Positions 1 to 15,218 of a stretch of 64,000 nt of DNA are shown here, piece by piece. The notes under the pieces are model-generated. The model made no database searches. It was not told the DNA's origin and saw only the letters and a list, made by a program, of their open reading frames with translations. The translations under genes were made by a program, and so were the position numbers. The stretch covers positions 69,640,511 to 69,704,510 of the forward strand of contig NC_092497.1 in the NCBI RefSeq assembly GCF_047495875.1, in the 5' to 3' direction. The stretch comes from Pithys albifrons albifrons. Taxonomy: Eukaryota > Chordata > Aves > Passeriformes > Thamnophilidae. How positions within the stretch are numbered: the stretch's first letter is position 1; every line of letters starts with the position of its first letter.

Positions 1-3000
1 AAAGACATTTTGTTAAATACACTTTAGTTAAAGAAAAGTTTTAATATCACAAAGGTATAGCCTGCAATTAAAATTGTCTGGGAAGTGCAGATATGTAAAT
101 GTGCAATATAAGATCATCATGATAATATGTACCAAACTCCTCTTCAAGGTTTAAACCAGGACAATCCAAAAGCCTCACCAGTGGAATTTACTGAACTATT
201 GAGTCTTGAAGCCAGAAACTTTATTAAAACAAGCCAATGTAAGCATCAAAAAAATCTCTATTAAGAGCCTACCAAAACTGGGGCTTGATCCTTTTAAATG
301 TCATTCTCAGGTCACATTACACAGAAGTGAATTACACAGGCAGTATCAAAGGCCTCTTACATATGGTGACAGATAAGATCTTGGTTCATGGTCTTTATAA
401 CATTGAATTTCACTACTTTGAGGATATTGCATTCTGCTAATAGCTCCTTCATCCTAGGAAAAGGAAGAATGGTTTATAAAAGAGTAATTGATGTAAATTA
501 GATTAAACCCAAAACCCAAGAGAAGCTTGCCCTTCCTTTAAAAAAAAAAAAAAAAAGAAAAAAACAAACCCCAAACCTTAACCAAAGACAAAAACAACAA
601 CAGCAACAACAAAAAAACTACCTCTTACCCATATTTTCTTGCATGCTGCTGGAGAAATTTGAGCCTGGCTAATGTGTTGGGGGTGGGGAGGTGTGTTCAT
701 AAGTGAGATTCCCCAGCTGAAGCTGCTCAAATTGCTATCAAGTTTACAGGAAAAGCCATTCAAACACTGCTCAAGCATTCTGCTTTCACTGACTGTTTAG
801 ACCAAATGTGTGCATCCATTGTGTTCATCCCTCTAACACTGACTTCAGAAGGAAGTAGCACTGCTGGGTGCCATTGTTGGAAGACACTTTGTGTGATTCC
901 TTAAGATCCAAAAAATTTGTAGTATGTAGATTTGTAATAATATAGCTGTATAGTTTCTAACATTTTAGAATAGCAGTTAATAGTTACTACTAAACCCTTT
1001 CTCACAGTTTATATTGCATTCTTAAAATTCTTGAAATGTTGTTTAATGCTCTTTTCAAGGAAAAATATTTTAGCAAGGACATCTCGTTTGGGGCAAATAC
1101 ATTGAAGAACATAATAAGATATCATTGTAGTCAAAGCGGAAGGCCCAGAAACCTTGGAGAAGCTCCAAAGCAAGCATGTGATGTGAAGATGATGTTGGTG
1201 AAGAAGTAAGAGGTCTTGAGACCTTAGACTCAGTTCCAGGGAGGCATGACAAAATGTAGACCTGAGGTTGGTTCTGGAGGCAGACAATTCTTAAGTTGGA
1301 TGTACCCAATAGATATGATAATTAATTAGCATTATAAATTTGCAAAAACCTTATACTGTATCATGCATTTATGTATTCATTGCACCTAAAAGCCCTTATA
1401 ATTAAAGAACCTTCTCTCTATTCTGCCTGAGAGCTGGGTGGGACCTCAGGAACAAGGCTGTGGAGCATGCTGCTTGCAGAAATCCCAGCCTTGGCAGACC
1501 TGCCCCCTGTGAAGGACTCCTTCCTCAGGCACAACCTGGGCTGGTCTGTTTCCACAGTATGACAGGAAACTAGTCTCCTGTGAACCAGTAAGTCTGACTG
1601 GGGAGGAGCTGAAGTATTCAGAAACAGCTAACAGTGCATGTTTCTTTCCTTTCACCAAGTCTGTTCCCTTCAGGAACTCTGCCACAGCACTTTTACAGAA
1701 AATTAAGGTGTCAGCAAAACCTCATCCTTCGAACACTTAGCAATCATACAATAGTTTGCTTGTGGCTGAAGAAGGCAAAGACTTACACATGCTGTTAGCT
1801 TGCTTGTGCATCTGGTCTGAAATAAAATAATGTAAAACAGCATAATATTTAAAACCAGAAACCCAAAACTACTAGATGGAGAGGAAGGTCACTAGTACAC
1901 ATGATGGAAGCAATACTAGCCTCATAATTACTTAACATTAGCGAATTTTGGAGGGTTCCAGTATTTTTAGCAAAAATTCACCCTATACACCCTTGATCTC
2001 TCTCTACTGCATCTTCCTAATATAGTTTATTTCCTCCCAGAAAAGGGGCTTGCAAAAGAATGGAGTTGCTTAGTAAAGCTTTTGTAGCATTCAGGGAATT
2101 ATAGACAATTACATTTATAAGCATTATCTAAAGCTTAAGGGCAAGTTATTAACCAGATCTCAGTGTTTAATGTAAACTAGATGTCAGCTTAGGTATTCAA
2201 TCCAAACTAGTCTCGGACAACAACTGGCCCTCACTTCTCCCACCTGCCTTTTCCTTTTTTCTCCAGCATTATGTAGGATACTGGCCAACAAAATACCTGA
2301 CAAAAAATTGTCTGTCTGAGCAAAAACATTATATTTTTTTGTCTCTAATACTGTACCTTTATTTCCAAAGCTGACCTTAACAGGAATGGTATAAACAGGG
2401 CTACAGGAAAGCTAAAACACCAGAGTTCTGTTCAAGTTTGAGATGGAAGACCATCTCCACTAAAATCAGTAACAGCTATGATAATTATATTAGTAATTTT
2501 CACCCTTCAGGACCAGACTTTATCCCTTAAGATTCATAGATTTTTGTTGAAGACAGAGGAAACAGTCATAATACAAATAGATGAAAATCTCTTTAACATA
2601 ACCATTGGGGTTTTTTAAAAATATATAAATAAACTTTCTCAGCCAAAACACATTTTAGACTTCTATTTCTAAAATATTTATTTTGAGTAGCCCAAATGGG
2701 TTGTACCAATAACAGGAAGTTATTGTGTTTCAAACCAAAAGGAGAGAGGGAAGGTCTTACTGAGGTTATAATTTAAAAATAAAAAATTGTTAACCCAAAC
2801 TGATGTCCTGTCTCTTCTGTATTACCATATTTAGCCCACATTTTCTCATTCCCAACCTTCATTCAAGTTATAGATGTAATCCTCTGAAGCCTCATTCCTC
2901 TCAGTTCTGAACCCATCTCCTGATAATTTTTAGCACCTTCCTCTACACAGGAGTCTCTCACAGTGAATTCCTCTCAGTCTTGTCAGTAACAGACCGGGCC

Positions 3001-6000
3001 ATATAATTCCCATGTAAATGGCAATTTGCAGTCCTGCATTGGATGTCATCCTACAATATTCTGATTTGTGGAGGTGTTGAGCATCTGGGGCCGGGTGTTA
3101 AGGACTTCAAGTGACAACATCATACCAACAGAGACGTGACAACTAGATCAGAGTCAGTATTTTTAAGAGTCTATATATTTAAAACAATTTACTTTCAATG
3201 TGCTTCAAACTAGAAAACTTCAATTGCTTTCATTTTAAACACTGCTTATCCTGGATGCCAAGTGTCCAGCCTGTAGTCCTGCAATGAATTATCATTGTCT
3301 TGGTGGATCTCCGCATACTCAGAGAGCCTCACTGAATCAAATCTTGATCTCTCCATTCCAGTTTATCAGGGGATCAAAGCCTTATCGTTTAACAAGACAA
3401 TAGAAATATTAACAAGCAAAGCAGAAATCCTGCCAGAGCCACAAACGCAAATGAAATAATAATTTCATTTTCACAGTGTGTTGAAGAAGCCCCATTGAAA
3501 TAGAACTCAGAACACAGCAGCATTTCCACTGCTCTCTCTCTCTCTCCACTATCCTTCTCTGAGTCTCTTTTACAACAGATGGTTACAATCAACTTTTACC
3601 AGTAAGCACAAATGAAGAATGATGTTTAAATTCTTAGCATCCTCCAGATAACATCTCATGTAAACAGAAGTAAGTTGCATATAAGAAATGCTTTAAAATG
3701 TATTTTAAGGGACCACCTCTATTTCAGCATTACTCTCTGAAACCAAGAGCATGACTTCTTAAATATAAAGGTTCAAGGGGCCTCAAGTTTGCATCTTGCT
3801 CTGTTAACCAAACCAACTCTTGCTAAGAGCACTGCCAAAATCTGGGGATGATAGGATATGGAGCAAGTATATCACCCTTCATAAACAACGTAATTACCAG
3901 AGTACTATTCAGAGTAGATATTCATACTGGCTTTGCACAATATAATTTGATTCTATAAGGAGAACAATCTCTTTCACTCCCTGTAGAAGATATTTTTAAG
4001 ATTAGGAGGCCTGTGTTACATCCATATGACTAATGAGCATGCCATTCTCAGGCTTGCTAAAACAAGATACTAGGATACTGAAAAGCATATTTCTGAAAGA
4101 TGGGTGATGGAAGGAAAAGGACAGGAATGTTGCATAAAAAAACCCCAAACTACAAATAATGGCAAGAGTCAACCTAGTTGACACCTATTGCACCACTTAC
4201 AGTTTAACAGCAAAAGAAACTGTTTGGGAAATTAGACTTAACACTACTTACTGCAAATAAACACATTTATTTGGTAATGCTGCTTTATAACTTCTTGCTG
4301 GTGGCAGTCCTGAAGCATTTGCTTACATTGGAAAAAATTTGACCCTTATCCTTGAGAAAAGTGTTTCCTATAATTTTGCTATGAGCAGAGGGATCTCAGG
4401 GGCCAGGGCCAGTCCAGAATATTTTTTGTAGTAAAGGCCAAGTAATATTTTGTCTGTTAACTTACAACCTTATTTTCCTTTTCTCTTTGTTCTCATTCTT
4501 TCACTCCAATTTCCTTTAGGGGGATGTGGAAAAAAATAGGAAGTTCAAATTTTTGAAATTCTTTTAAAGAATTCTGCAAAAATGTAAATGTACAAGAGAG
4601 ATGTCACCCCATTCACTACTACCCTCTGTGCTAGACCTGGAAGCAAATTGCTCACCCACTGCATGATGTGTTTATCCAGCTGTGTGCTGCATGAGATGTC
4701 TTAGAAAGTCTTAGTAGTCAAAAGTTGCGTGTTACTTGACTTACCTTTCCCAAACATCAAACTGAAAAGTCACATGATCTAGCCTGAGCTAATAAAACCA
4801 CTCTGTAATTACCATAGCCAGAGACAGCTAGATTTGATCAAACAGCTCTGAGACCTCCTCCTACCACAAGCAGCCAGTCAAGGATAATTTTAATCTGTCC
4901 CAGACTATTCCATGAAAGAAAGATAACCATGAAACATCAGGCACATTTTCCTTAGGCAAGGTCTTAATGTAATTTAATTGTTTTAGTGAAAACTAGCAGT
5001 TTTCTCAGTGTGACTGAACACATATGACTTCATCATTTTTACGAGGATGCTTATTCACCATTTTTCCAAAGCTAGAAGCAAAGGCATGTGTTTTGTAAGA
5101 GTGGCAAAGAAACAGTGTTAGCACCTCTGGTGCAACTCAGCATACTAGGTCTTAAGAGGAAAAGAAGTTCACATCCCATGTTTCTTCTGACAAGCACTAA
5201 AGCCCCTGAGATAGCCAGAAACATAACCAGTAAAGGCTCCATTATTCATTTTCAGTGCATTGCACTTTATTAATAAAAGGTTTGCCCTGGAAAAATATTT
5301 AAGTGCTAAAAAAAAAAATTACATTCTGTAAGACTTAATATTTAATCTGAGCTTTGTGCATAAGGAAAGAAAGTTAAAATACTGTGCAACAGGTATAAGA
5401 AGAAACAGCATTCTGTGTTATCATCTAGACATTAGGCAGGCAGCATTAGTTTGAACTTTAACTTACACCATACAATTAGGGACATATGTATGTTATTATA
5501 GAACACTGACCTGTGTAAACAATTATCTATTAAAAGTAATCCATAGGTAACACAGAGACAAGACTACAACCTTAAAGTTGCTGGAAGCTGCCAATACAAA
5601 TGCTATTCAATAGGTGGTGTGATCATATATCCAAATAGAGGCAAGCACAAAAGCCATACTGTGCCATCGAAACTGCTAAGCTACTTTGCTCATGTGGGGT
5701 CTCAATGTTCAAAAAAAGTGGATCTCCCATTCAAGAGTTTTATGTAGTACTATATAAAATTTTTGATGGAGTTTATGCTTGTAGAGAATTTCAACTTTCC
5801 TTGAAACAAAATAGCTGGAATATTGCCAGAGACTTTCAGTAGTCTACTCCATTCTGACCCAAAATTTCTTTCTTCTAAAACGGACAGTAACAAATACTAT
5901 CCACTCTAATACTAAAATTCATCACTGTTAAAAAAAATGACACAGGCTTCTCATTAATAACAAAAAATCCTGAGTAAGCATCCTACTGCATTTTACATTT

Positions 6001-9000
6001 AATGACTCTGAATGCCATTAAATAAATCCTGTGTACTGATGCATTCAATTGCTCTTTTGCTCAAATTTATAATTAAAAACACCCTACGTACACTACAGAT
6101 GGAACCAAACCTAATAGTAGTAAATTGTCTTAAGTGTTGTCTTTTCATCCCCTGTTAGATGAATATACATACAGACACAAGGTATTTCAAGCATGGACTG
6201 TACAAGGACATATCAGGTTCACATCTCTGCCCCTATCTTGTCTGGATCGCTGGTAAAGCAATTTGTTCTGTGTCAGTAACACATTCATGGCATTGTGCAG
6301 ATAAGGGAGCCTAGGATGTTATTTATTTCTAAACAGCTGAAAATGAAATTCAAGCTGTGTTACATTCTCTTAGTTAAACTAGCTGTAAATTACAGCCAGA
6401 TCCCTGAAAAAGGCAAGGAGATGCTGAAAACATGAAAAAGGAAAGTATATCCAGAGACACAGCACCTCACAGGCCCCAGGGCACTTGGCAAAAGGTTTGG
6501 CTTGGCTAATGGTCTTCTGTGTGACAAGGAACATATGGCTTTCACGGTTAAAAACATTCAAAAAAAACATCTTGGACAAGGGAATATTAAACCTCAAGCA
6601 GCTTAATTTGGTGAAGGGCAAAGGGAGGAAAAGGCAATATCTTACCTGACAAGAGCTAAAACAACTCCAAAAATTCTTGCTGGATCTGGAAACTGAAAAT
6701 TACAGCTAATGGAAACAAAATGTTATTGTAGTGGGCCATATGCTCCCATCTGGGGAGAAACTGTTCCAAGAGTCATAGTTGATGGAAAGAGAAAACCCTA
6801 CCCTTTGTGGGTTTCCACACCTTCCCAACCAATTGAATCTGGAGGAAAAAAAAGGACTGCCCAGACATAAATGGTTGTCTGGTTATAAAAAGTGTATTGC
6901 CACATTACCTTTGGGAGCTGCTAGATACAAGACTGAATTTACATTTGACAATTATCCATGGAAAAAAAGACACTCAGGTAAGAATTGGTCTCTACTTACT
7001 ATCTGATGTTAGAGAGTAGAATAGACAGTAAGAGAGTTTTAGTTCACACTCAGTCTGAAGAAAACACACCACTGCAATACAGCTCCACAACCAGTGCTTG
7101 AACATACTGAAAATAGCCCTTTTTGGTGTTTTTCCTCAAAGAAACAGATCAACCCACAGTTCTGAAAGGAAATAGCATTGCTAAAACAAGGCACTTGACC
7201 CAAACTCATAACCAGAAATGGCTTAAGACGTAGTGGATGGACCTCTTCACCCTAGCAAAAATTTAATCCAATTCAGTGGCAAAAACCTGTAAAAGATTTC
7301 AGCAAAAATAACAAGTTCCTCTGTTGGGCTTTCCATTCAGTAAATATTGCCAGCTGGTCTGCCTCCCATATACACACATTCCCTCACACAAATACAAAAT
7401 CCAGTTTGATCAATGATGTTGTACATGGAAATTAACAACTCACAAACCAATAAAAATCCTAATAAAACAAGTTTGTTCCAGACATACATCAGAGAAGAAA
7501 GGTCAGTCCTGATCACCTTCAGAAAGAACCAGGAGTCAGCAAGCAAACTATCAGGTAGGGGAGGTTGCAGCAAAGTCCAGCTAGTTATGCTGTGAAACTC
7601 CTCATCACAGGGCAATATGTCCATTGAAGAGGAGTCTGTGCAGGTTAATGAAGAAATCCACTGAGCTAAAATGTACATGGGAAACACTTCTGGTTCAATG
7701 AGACATGAATGGGAAAGATCAAATGCTTGGACAGAACAGAGGGAAGAAAGAGGAACAAAAAGTTTTAAATCTGTAGTCATCTCTGTTTCTACCTTCTTTC
7801 CTCAGCATGCACTTTTTGCACTGTGGGAGGTGGACCTGGGAGTGGAAACCCTTTGCAGATTCACTGCATATTTATTATATTTTTGCAGTCTCTTGAAAAA
7901 TATATTTTTAAGATGAGAATAAAAATAAAAACTAGCTCTCAATAATGACATTAATAACAGGGGTTTAGTTCATTTTTATTAGTGTCAGTGTTTGCTCTTC
8001 TGTAGAAAGAGGAACTTTAGTCAGTGCTTTTTTTGAATAAGTCCTTTCATTTTTATGTGGATATTTTACATCTGGAGGTGTAGCAACAAAGTCACATAAT
8101 CATGCTGTCCAGTTGCAGTAAATTTCCAACAAAGAACTGAGGAACCTTCTCTACATTCTGATATGAAAACATTAAAAAATTTTAAAAAAAAATTGTAGCT
8201 GGATTACCTAAAACAGAAATATAGCTGATCTTGGCACTGTATATCTGATTACTCCCATTTTCAAGTCGCTTTTAGAAACAACAATTTCTCCATCTTTTTG
8301 CTTACCTTCATTTTCCATGTCTTATTTAGTTTCAAAAAATATCCACTGAAGGGAACCATACGCAACAACAAACTGATAGAAAATCACAGCTAAAATAGAA
8401 CTATAGGAAGTAACACTTTTGCATGCCAATCAGCGTACTATGTCTTTTCTCTCCCCATTCTCTGACTTTTGTGAGGACATGTACATCTGCCAGAGCCATG
8501 GGCATTTGACTAAAACTTCTAAACAAGAAGGATGAAGGAAGCAACTGCAAGAGAAGATTCCTGAAATGTCAACCCCACCCTATTTTTTGGACAGGTCCAG
8601 ACTCAGATGTAAATGGATTTCAGTACTAGCTAAGGGTGATGCTTTTCCTATAATAGACTCAACCAGTCCCAATTTATATAGTAGCTTGAAATTGTATTGC
8701 CATAAGTTTTTCTGAACTTTTCCAGGTGAGTATCATAGGCCAACCTGTGAATAACAGGTACTTGTGCAAATACCTCTAAGTATAATTAGAAAAGTCTAAT
8801 CTCAGGCTTCATCAGAGAAAATGAAGAGATTGCCACTGAAAATCTTATACTACTGAAAATTTCTGTATGAAAACTTTGGTTGTCACATTATCTTCTGAAG
8901 TCATTAGTGCATGGTGAAATTTCTGCCATAAAAACAGCAACCATTTGTGACAGACCTTGAAATTAATGTTTTATTTGATACTGTGAATTTTGGTAGTCCC

Positions 9001-12000
9001 AAGAACAACTTCTGTAAAAGTATCTTGTTAGAAGTCTAAGCCACACTATATGGCATGGATTTCATCAACTGACGAACAAATCCAAACAAGATAACAGTGC
9101 AGTTGCAGCGCTTGCTAGAGGCATGCAGGGACCAAAGCAAGAACTCCCACAGGGAGGGCAGTGATTCCCATCTCACACTGGAATTGGAAAAATGTGTGAG
9201 AGAATAACATCTCCATGCAGTAATGAAAGACCAATACCAGCAAGGCTTCCTCCTCCACTACCCTGCAGACCAGAAAGTATTTCATTAGCTAATCAACAAG
9301 ATCTCCAGACACTGGTAACTGAGGGAGTAAAAACCAAAATTATGTTGCCAGTCTTCCTGGATGACTGAGCTTGACTGCTTAATAGAAATCAGAATTCTCA
9401 CAAGAAAACAAAGCCTGATGGGTGAACAGGACAAACCCTGGCTAAATACAGGCCTTGTAGACTGTAAATTTTGTCTTTCATATCAGATCTAAGAAAGTAT
9501 TAAGGCAGCACTGTAGCAGGAGGTCTGAACACCATAAGCAGTCAAACCTTACAGTCATTATCCTGCATTCTAACTGTGGCAACTGCGTGCATGTTTTGTC
9601 TTCACAGCAAATTTAGAGCAGAGTACACTAGTCAAAATTTAGAAAGATTAATAATACTGAAACATTTTATTTCACCAAGGTGCACAGCTTAAAAGCTCCA
9701 ACAAAGATTTCATATCTTAAGTGTTAATTTCTGAAACAGCAGTTGTGAGGTTGTTTGTTGCAATAATTTCTCAAAACTGAAACAAGGTCAATGAAGTACC
9801 ATAATGCACCAACATAAGTTTTGCATTTTCTCCCAAAAAAAGCATCTGTACAAGTCTGCCTTTTAAGTAGTGACCCCTATTATACTTTACCCCTAATATA
9901 CCGCTTGTTAGAAATGTAAAATTAACTCTATTCCTCAGGTATTTCACTGAATAACTGCAAATATTTTGAATAATTGTTAGTTCTAAAATAATTGTTTTAA
10001 ATGGTCTCAATAATCATAGGAAAGTACCCAAGAACTGATGCAGAGAAATTGTGCAAAGCTGAACACCAAAGAATGTAACTCAGCAGTGGAAAACTGAGCC
10101 TTTTCACATAATGTGTGTTGAACAAAGCCATTCCAGACAAATTAAAAACAGTTGCTAGAAGACCTCCTCCCAGTGGAGAAATTACTGGTATTCATGTGAA
10201 TATAAACCTATTTTAATACATTCTTTCTAAATCTATATTTGATTCCTGATTCTGTTATAGATTTTCTACAAAGTAACTGTTTCTGATCCTTGGAGGAAAG
10301 AATTCAATAATGAAACCCCACAGGCAGCTAAAATTTTGCTTGCCAGCCTTCCAGCTTATAAATGATCAGCCAGGTGCCTTGTGAATAGTTTCATTACCTG
10401 AACAATGCATGTCTATTACTAACGGATGAAGAGCAGCCAATTGAGCCATGAATAATAACTACAAATCACAGAGAAATTACAACCAGACTAGCAATAAATC
10501 GTTTGCGATTGTTCTTTCATGCTTTAACTTCAACAACATAGGAAGATCAGATATCCAAGTCAGAAAGGAAACAGGATTGTGAAATCCCAGAAATGCCACA
10601 GCAAAGGACAGGAGGCACACTTAATTTTCACACAGAAAATTAGCATCAGTTGATTGCTCTTCTGAATTTGTAGAGGCTGCACAGCTAATAGACAAACATG
10701 GAGGATGAGGATTATCCCTTAAAACCAAAAAACTAAACAGCACCAAACATAATATGCCAAACAAAACATATCAGAGCTTCTGAAGGTCATCTAAATTGAG
10801 ACTATTACTTTGACATACATACAAATGAACAGCACAGATGGTGAAAGGCAGTCACAGGCATATAAAAGTATCAACTTGAACAGTTTCTGTCAGATCATAA
10901 CACATACAGTGGAAGAGGAGACATACATACCTGAGATACCATGAGACATACATGAAAAGATTCAGTATTTGCATGACAGTCAAGACCCATGTAACAGATG
11001 GAGCCACAGCAGAGCAGGTCATTGCAACTGACCACTGTGCAACAAGATTGTGGGTTTCTGGTCCTGCTGCTGCCAAAGCCTATCCTCATTACTGAGGTAT
11101 ATTTGGTGACAAACTTGGATTGCTGCTTCAAAAAGACCACAGCAAAGTAACGAGATGATCTCATCTAGCTTATAAGTCTACATGTGCAAGCAAATGGGGA
11201 ATTAGGCCTGTGCTGGGGTCCGTGACAATTAAGGGTCTATCAAGACCCTTTTCTATACAGCTTTCATTTCTGATTTCTTGCTGGCTTTTAGGTGACCCTG
11301 ATCACTAAGGGTTTACCCTTTAAATTGCATTGCTCAGTTCACTGTGTGAACTTCTGCTAGATGCTTAATTTAAGAAATGTGACCAGAATTAACTGCTAAG
11401 GAACATGTCTTTTTAAAGCAGTTTTTGGTACATAAAAGCTGTGGAACACACAGAGTAACACACAAGAGTTTGCAACTTTTTCTGTGAGATTTAAGTTATA
11501 AAGGCCAGGTTTTGCCATATTTATAAATGAATTTGTGCTTGCATTGTGCTGAAAAAAACCCCATGCCACAGGCAGCGGCAAAGCTTTACTGAGAACTTTA
11601 GCAAAATATATAGGTTAGCTCTCTGGTTTATGGTGGGTACTCCATTCCCCTCATTGCAGCTGTGAGAGATTACAGCAGTGGTTGAGCTCTGACTGAAGCT
11701 GAAAAGTATGTTGTTTCTTGAGCATGAATCCAAAAGTTTACAGTAAATACTACATTGCATAAAGATGATAAAACCCTGAGGGCAGCCTATCTTTCCTAAG
11801 CTGACTGTGCTCAATGTAGGCTCCTGAACCATTATTCTTTTCACTGTGACTGCCCTGTACTCTACCATGTAGTGCAGACATGCCTAGAAAGTAATAATGT
11901 CAAGCTGGCTGATCAGTCCAGCATCTCTTCTTTCTTATACATCACTTTGTCCAGTCTCTGAAATGGGAAGTTTAATTTTTTCAAAGGAGTGCTTTGCCAT

Positions 12001-14091
12001 CTTCAGAGGAGACAGCAAGCCCTGAAAAATAGGACCTTTCTATGAACACAGGTTCTTGTAAAGCTCAGTGGTTCCCTTAGTCACTAGTTGTGTATTTTCA
12101 TTCCAAACTAGATGGAAATATTTGTTACAATTAAAGACATGCACATTCAGCTTACAAATGACTAGTGAATTCCCTTGCAAATAACCTCTACAAGTTAGTG
12201 AGAAATAGTGAATCTGAAGGAGCTCATTTTTTAGAAAATTAGATTGTAGGTTATTGCATCTATCTTTTCATTAAAACAGGTTCCTGTCCCTATTGTCTTC
12301 CTTTTTCATCTAAAATAATTATTGTGGAAATAAAAAGGCAAAAGTAGCCTCCAAAGTTCTGAGCTCTGTGTTACTGCACCTCAGAAACACCAATGAGAAA
12401 TTTTCCAAGTATTTAGCTTTTAGGAATGGTAGCAGTCAGTTCCATAAAAGAAGTGAATGAAAGTGTGTTTCAATATAGCAGCATTTGGGTTCAGTTTTGG
12501 AGATCCTTACATATTTCCTTGAAAGGTGTGGAGATGAGAAGGTTTTTGAGAGATTTCCTAAATCAAAGAGGTCTGAGAATTCAGATCTGAGAGTAAGTGG
12601 TGCATATTTAAAACTGAGGGTAAAAGCATGTGAAATGAACACACTGACTGGGGCAGCAATCTGAAAGATGCTCTATGCCCATGAGTATCTCTAAAAAGAG
12701 GTTAAAGTGAAAGGGTTTTTTATCATAACATTGACATTGTTAATCCAGACACAATTATACAAAGGAGCTACTGAGGTAAACCCGTTGCTCTGCTCAGGAG
12801 CTGATGGTATTGAGACAAAGCTGAAAGCACAAATGGAAAGCCTTAAAACTGAAGGATACAGTTAAATTTGATGCAGTGAAAAGAAAATCTGGTGAAGATG
12901 AAAGATAAAACATACAGCAATGTGGTTAGGGATAGGAGATGGGATAAGGCAATATTTGCAGATGCCAGCATAGCCAAAGACAAACCTAGCATGATCATGG
13001 TTGTGATGAAGGAGTCCTGAAGGATGGTTGAGGTCCAGTCAGTACTGCAATATGCTGTGGAGTGAAAAAAGACTGCAAAGGACAAGAGGCAATGAAGTAA
13101 GAAACTCTTTCTAGTCTAGCAAGACTAAAGATAGTAGGTGTTACATTTCTGGCAGCAAACCTGATCTGACAGAGCAAGTTGCACCCTAAGTACAGTAGCA
13201 TATGAACATGTCTCACTTCACTGACCAACAACTCAAGAGTGTGCCATGGAGCACGGCACTGGAAACAAGAGAACAGTGGCTGCTCTTCCTCCCTTGGAGC
13301 CAGCACCCCTATTACTCAGTTACAGCTTCATGGGGAGCAAGACAGAGTTATGGTTTGTACACACTAGTTTAAGTTTAGGGTCAGAAATAGATCCCAGCAG
13401 ATAAAACAGAGCAGACAATGGCTCCAGAGTAAGTTCTCCAAAGGAGTAAATAGATGGAAAGAGGCGTCAGTTTTTCTGCAGTACAATTCAGAAGTATAGA
13501 TGGGGCAGTTCTCAGCAAAGCAGAGTGAGCTTTTTCTTTCCACGTTACTGACAGCAAGAATTAAAGATGTGATCAGAAGGGGTAAAAACACACACTCATT
13601 GTTAACCGCAAGGGCAGATTACTTAGGTGGAGAAATTACTGATTCTATACCCATGAATAATTTCAGGAACCTGAGGAGGCATACAAGTACATAAACAACC
13701 CAGGTCCTTTTCTAGAGATTCCAGATTCTAGAGCAATCAATCAAGAAAGACATCTTTTAAAAAAAAAGTATTTATTTTCTAGGTAGAACAGGGGGAAAGG
13801 CAATGAGTTAAAGGGTGAGATACCAGAAGGATATTCTTAAGGAGTTAATTCTTATTACTCCATTACCACAGAGCAAATTAGAAACAGTTCCATCCTGAGG
13901 CAATTACAATGGGGTTTTTTGTCTTCTGTCTTGGGCTCCTTTTTCTAAAGGGCTTACAGTATGAAAAAAAGGAGCAGGCTACATTTCTTTAAGAGGAAAC
14001 ACTGGATTTGAATAACACAGTAGTTCATCCTGATTTTAGTGATGGAAGTTCAGTACAGAAGTAGCTCTGTAGATGTTCATATGCTTGGCCT
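1..14091. other. AT-rich intergenic stretch without recognised genes
   Basis: No exon with family similarity, no RNA gene and no dated repeat could be supported. An A-run at 539-565 and a CT repeat near 3,530-3,550 are minor. The longest open frame (147 codons, minus strand, 7,337-7,780) has no domain, no splice context and ordinary noncoding composition. Confidence 0.55.
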
Positions 14092-14823
14092 TGTGCTGGT
14101 TTAAAGGTAAACCGGCAGGAGAAATGAATCCAACACAAAAGAGATTAGAAATCAGAGTTATAATTTAATAACAATACTACAATAAATGCAATGATACAAA
14201 GAGAAATTGGTTATGCCCCACAAAATCCAGAAGTAGAACCCAAGCACCCTGGGGCACAAACAGAATGGTGTTCATTAGCACCTGTGCTGAGACCCTGCTG
14301 TGGTCCCCTGAGTCCAAAGTAAAAGGAAGGGGAAAAAACCCATTGGTGCAGGTGATGGTCGCAGTCTGGTCAAAAGTGGTGGTCACAGTCCTGTCAAGGT
14401 TCTGGTCCTCCTCAGGATCTGGGGAGTGGTACCCAAAGTCCCAAAACCCCAAGATTTATATATGCTCAGGTTCAGGTGGGAACATCCAATACCTCCCTCA
14501 GGGCAGGGAGTTCCACAATGGGTGATCTAACTCTGTGAGCCATGCGGTATTTTTGGAATCATTGATGGTCCATTAGCAGACATGACCACTCAGGCTGGGT
14601 GTGGAGGTGCTAATGACTCACCAGAGGGGAGTTATCACAGCTCCTATCTCACAGGCTTTTTTAACACCCAGCTTACAGACTGAGGGGTCAGGTGTGCCCT
14701 GGGCAGCTGCTGCAAATGGTCCATTGTTAACAGTTCATGAGAAATGACATAGCGAGTGGAGAATACGCAGCTTTTGTCACACCCACACAGTGAGAAACTG
14801 GTCCTGGCTGCTGAACTAGGACA
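14092..14823 (-). repeat. 3' LTR of the ERVL element
   Basis: On the minus strand it begins TGTCCTAGTTCAGCAG directly after a purine-rich tract and ends in ...TTTAAACCAGCACA, about 730 bp. The termini are TG and CA. The left edge could be two bases further in, since TG occurs at both 14,092 and 14,094. No second copy of this LTR was found on the gag side. Confidence 0.75.
14455..14464 (-). promoter_or_regulatory. TATA-like box in the ERVL LTR
   Basis: The minus strand reads CATATATAAA at this place, roughly in the middle of the LTR, as expected for the U3 promoter. Whether it is active is unknown. Confidence 0.45.
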
Positions 14824-14840
14824 TTATCCACCCCATATTC
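14824..14840 (-). other. Polypurine tract of the ERVL element
   Basis: The minus strand reads GAATATGGGGTGGATAA directly before the LTR TG. A G/A-rich primer for plus-strand synthesis is expected exactly here, which fixes the LTR boundary. Confidence 0.65.
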
Positions 14841-15218
14841 TATACCATCTATGTCATGCCCAAATTAATACCCTTTTGTAACTGTACTGATATATCTATA
14901 TATATACATAAATATGATGAAACATTACAAACTCTTCTCACTCAAAATACATCCCCTTGTGGTACACAATGAGTTTCTCCATCTTTTTGCATTACCCACC
15001 AAGTGCAACCAGGTCCTTAAGCAAAAACAATCCCTTGGATGGGTTTGCCTTGACTTAAGGTGGGACTAACCCAGTCTTTCCTAACATACCTCTTATATGC
15101 ACCACAGGGACTTTATCTCCATCTGTGGTATTTAAGAGTTCTGGTTGGGCAGGGCCAGTTCAGTTGCTGGAGTCTCTCAGTTATTGACCAACCAGGGGGC
15201 CTTTGCTAAATGCAGCTC

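Noticed and set aside
7337..7780. 147-codon minus-strand frame in the left intergenic region
   Set aside because: No known domain, no splice partners, and amino-acid make-up typical of random AT-rich frames.
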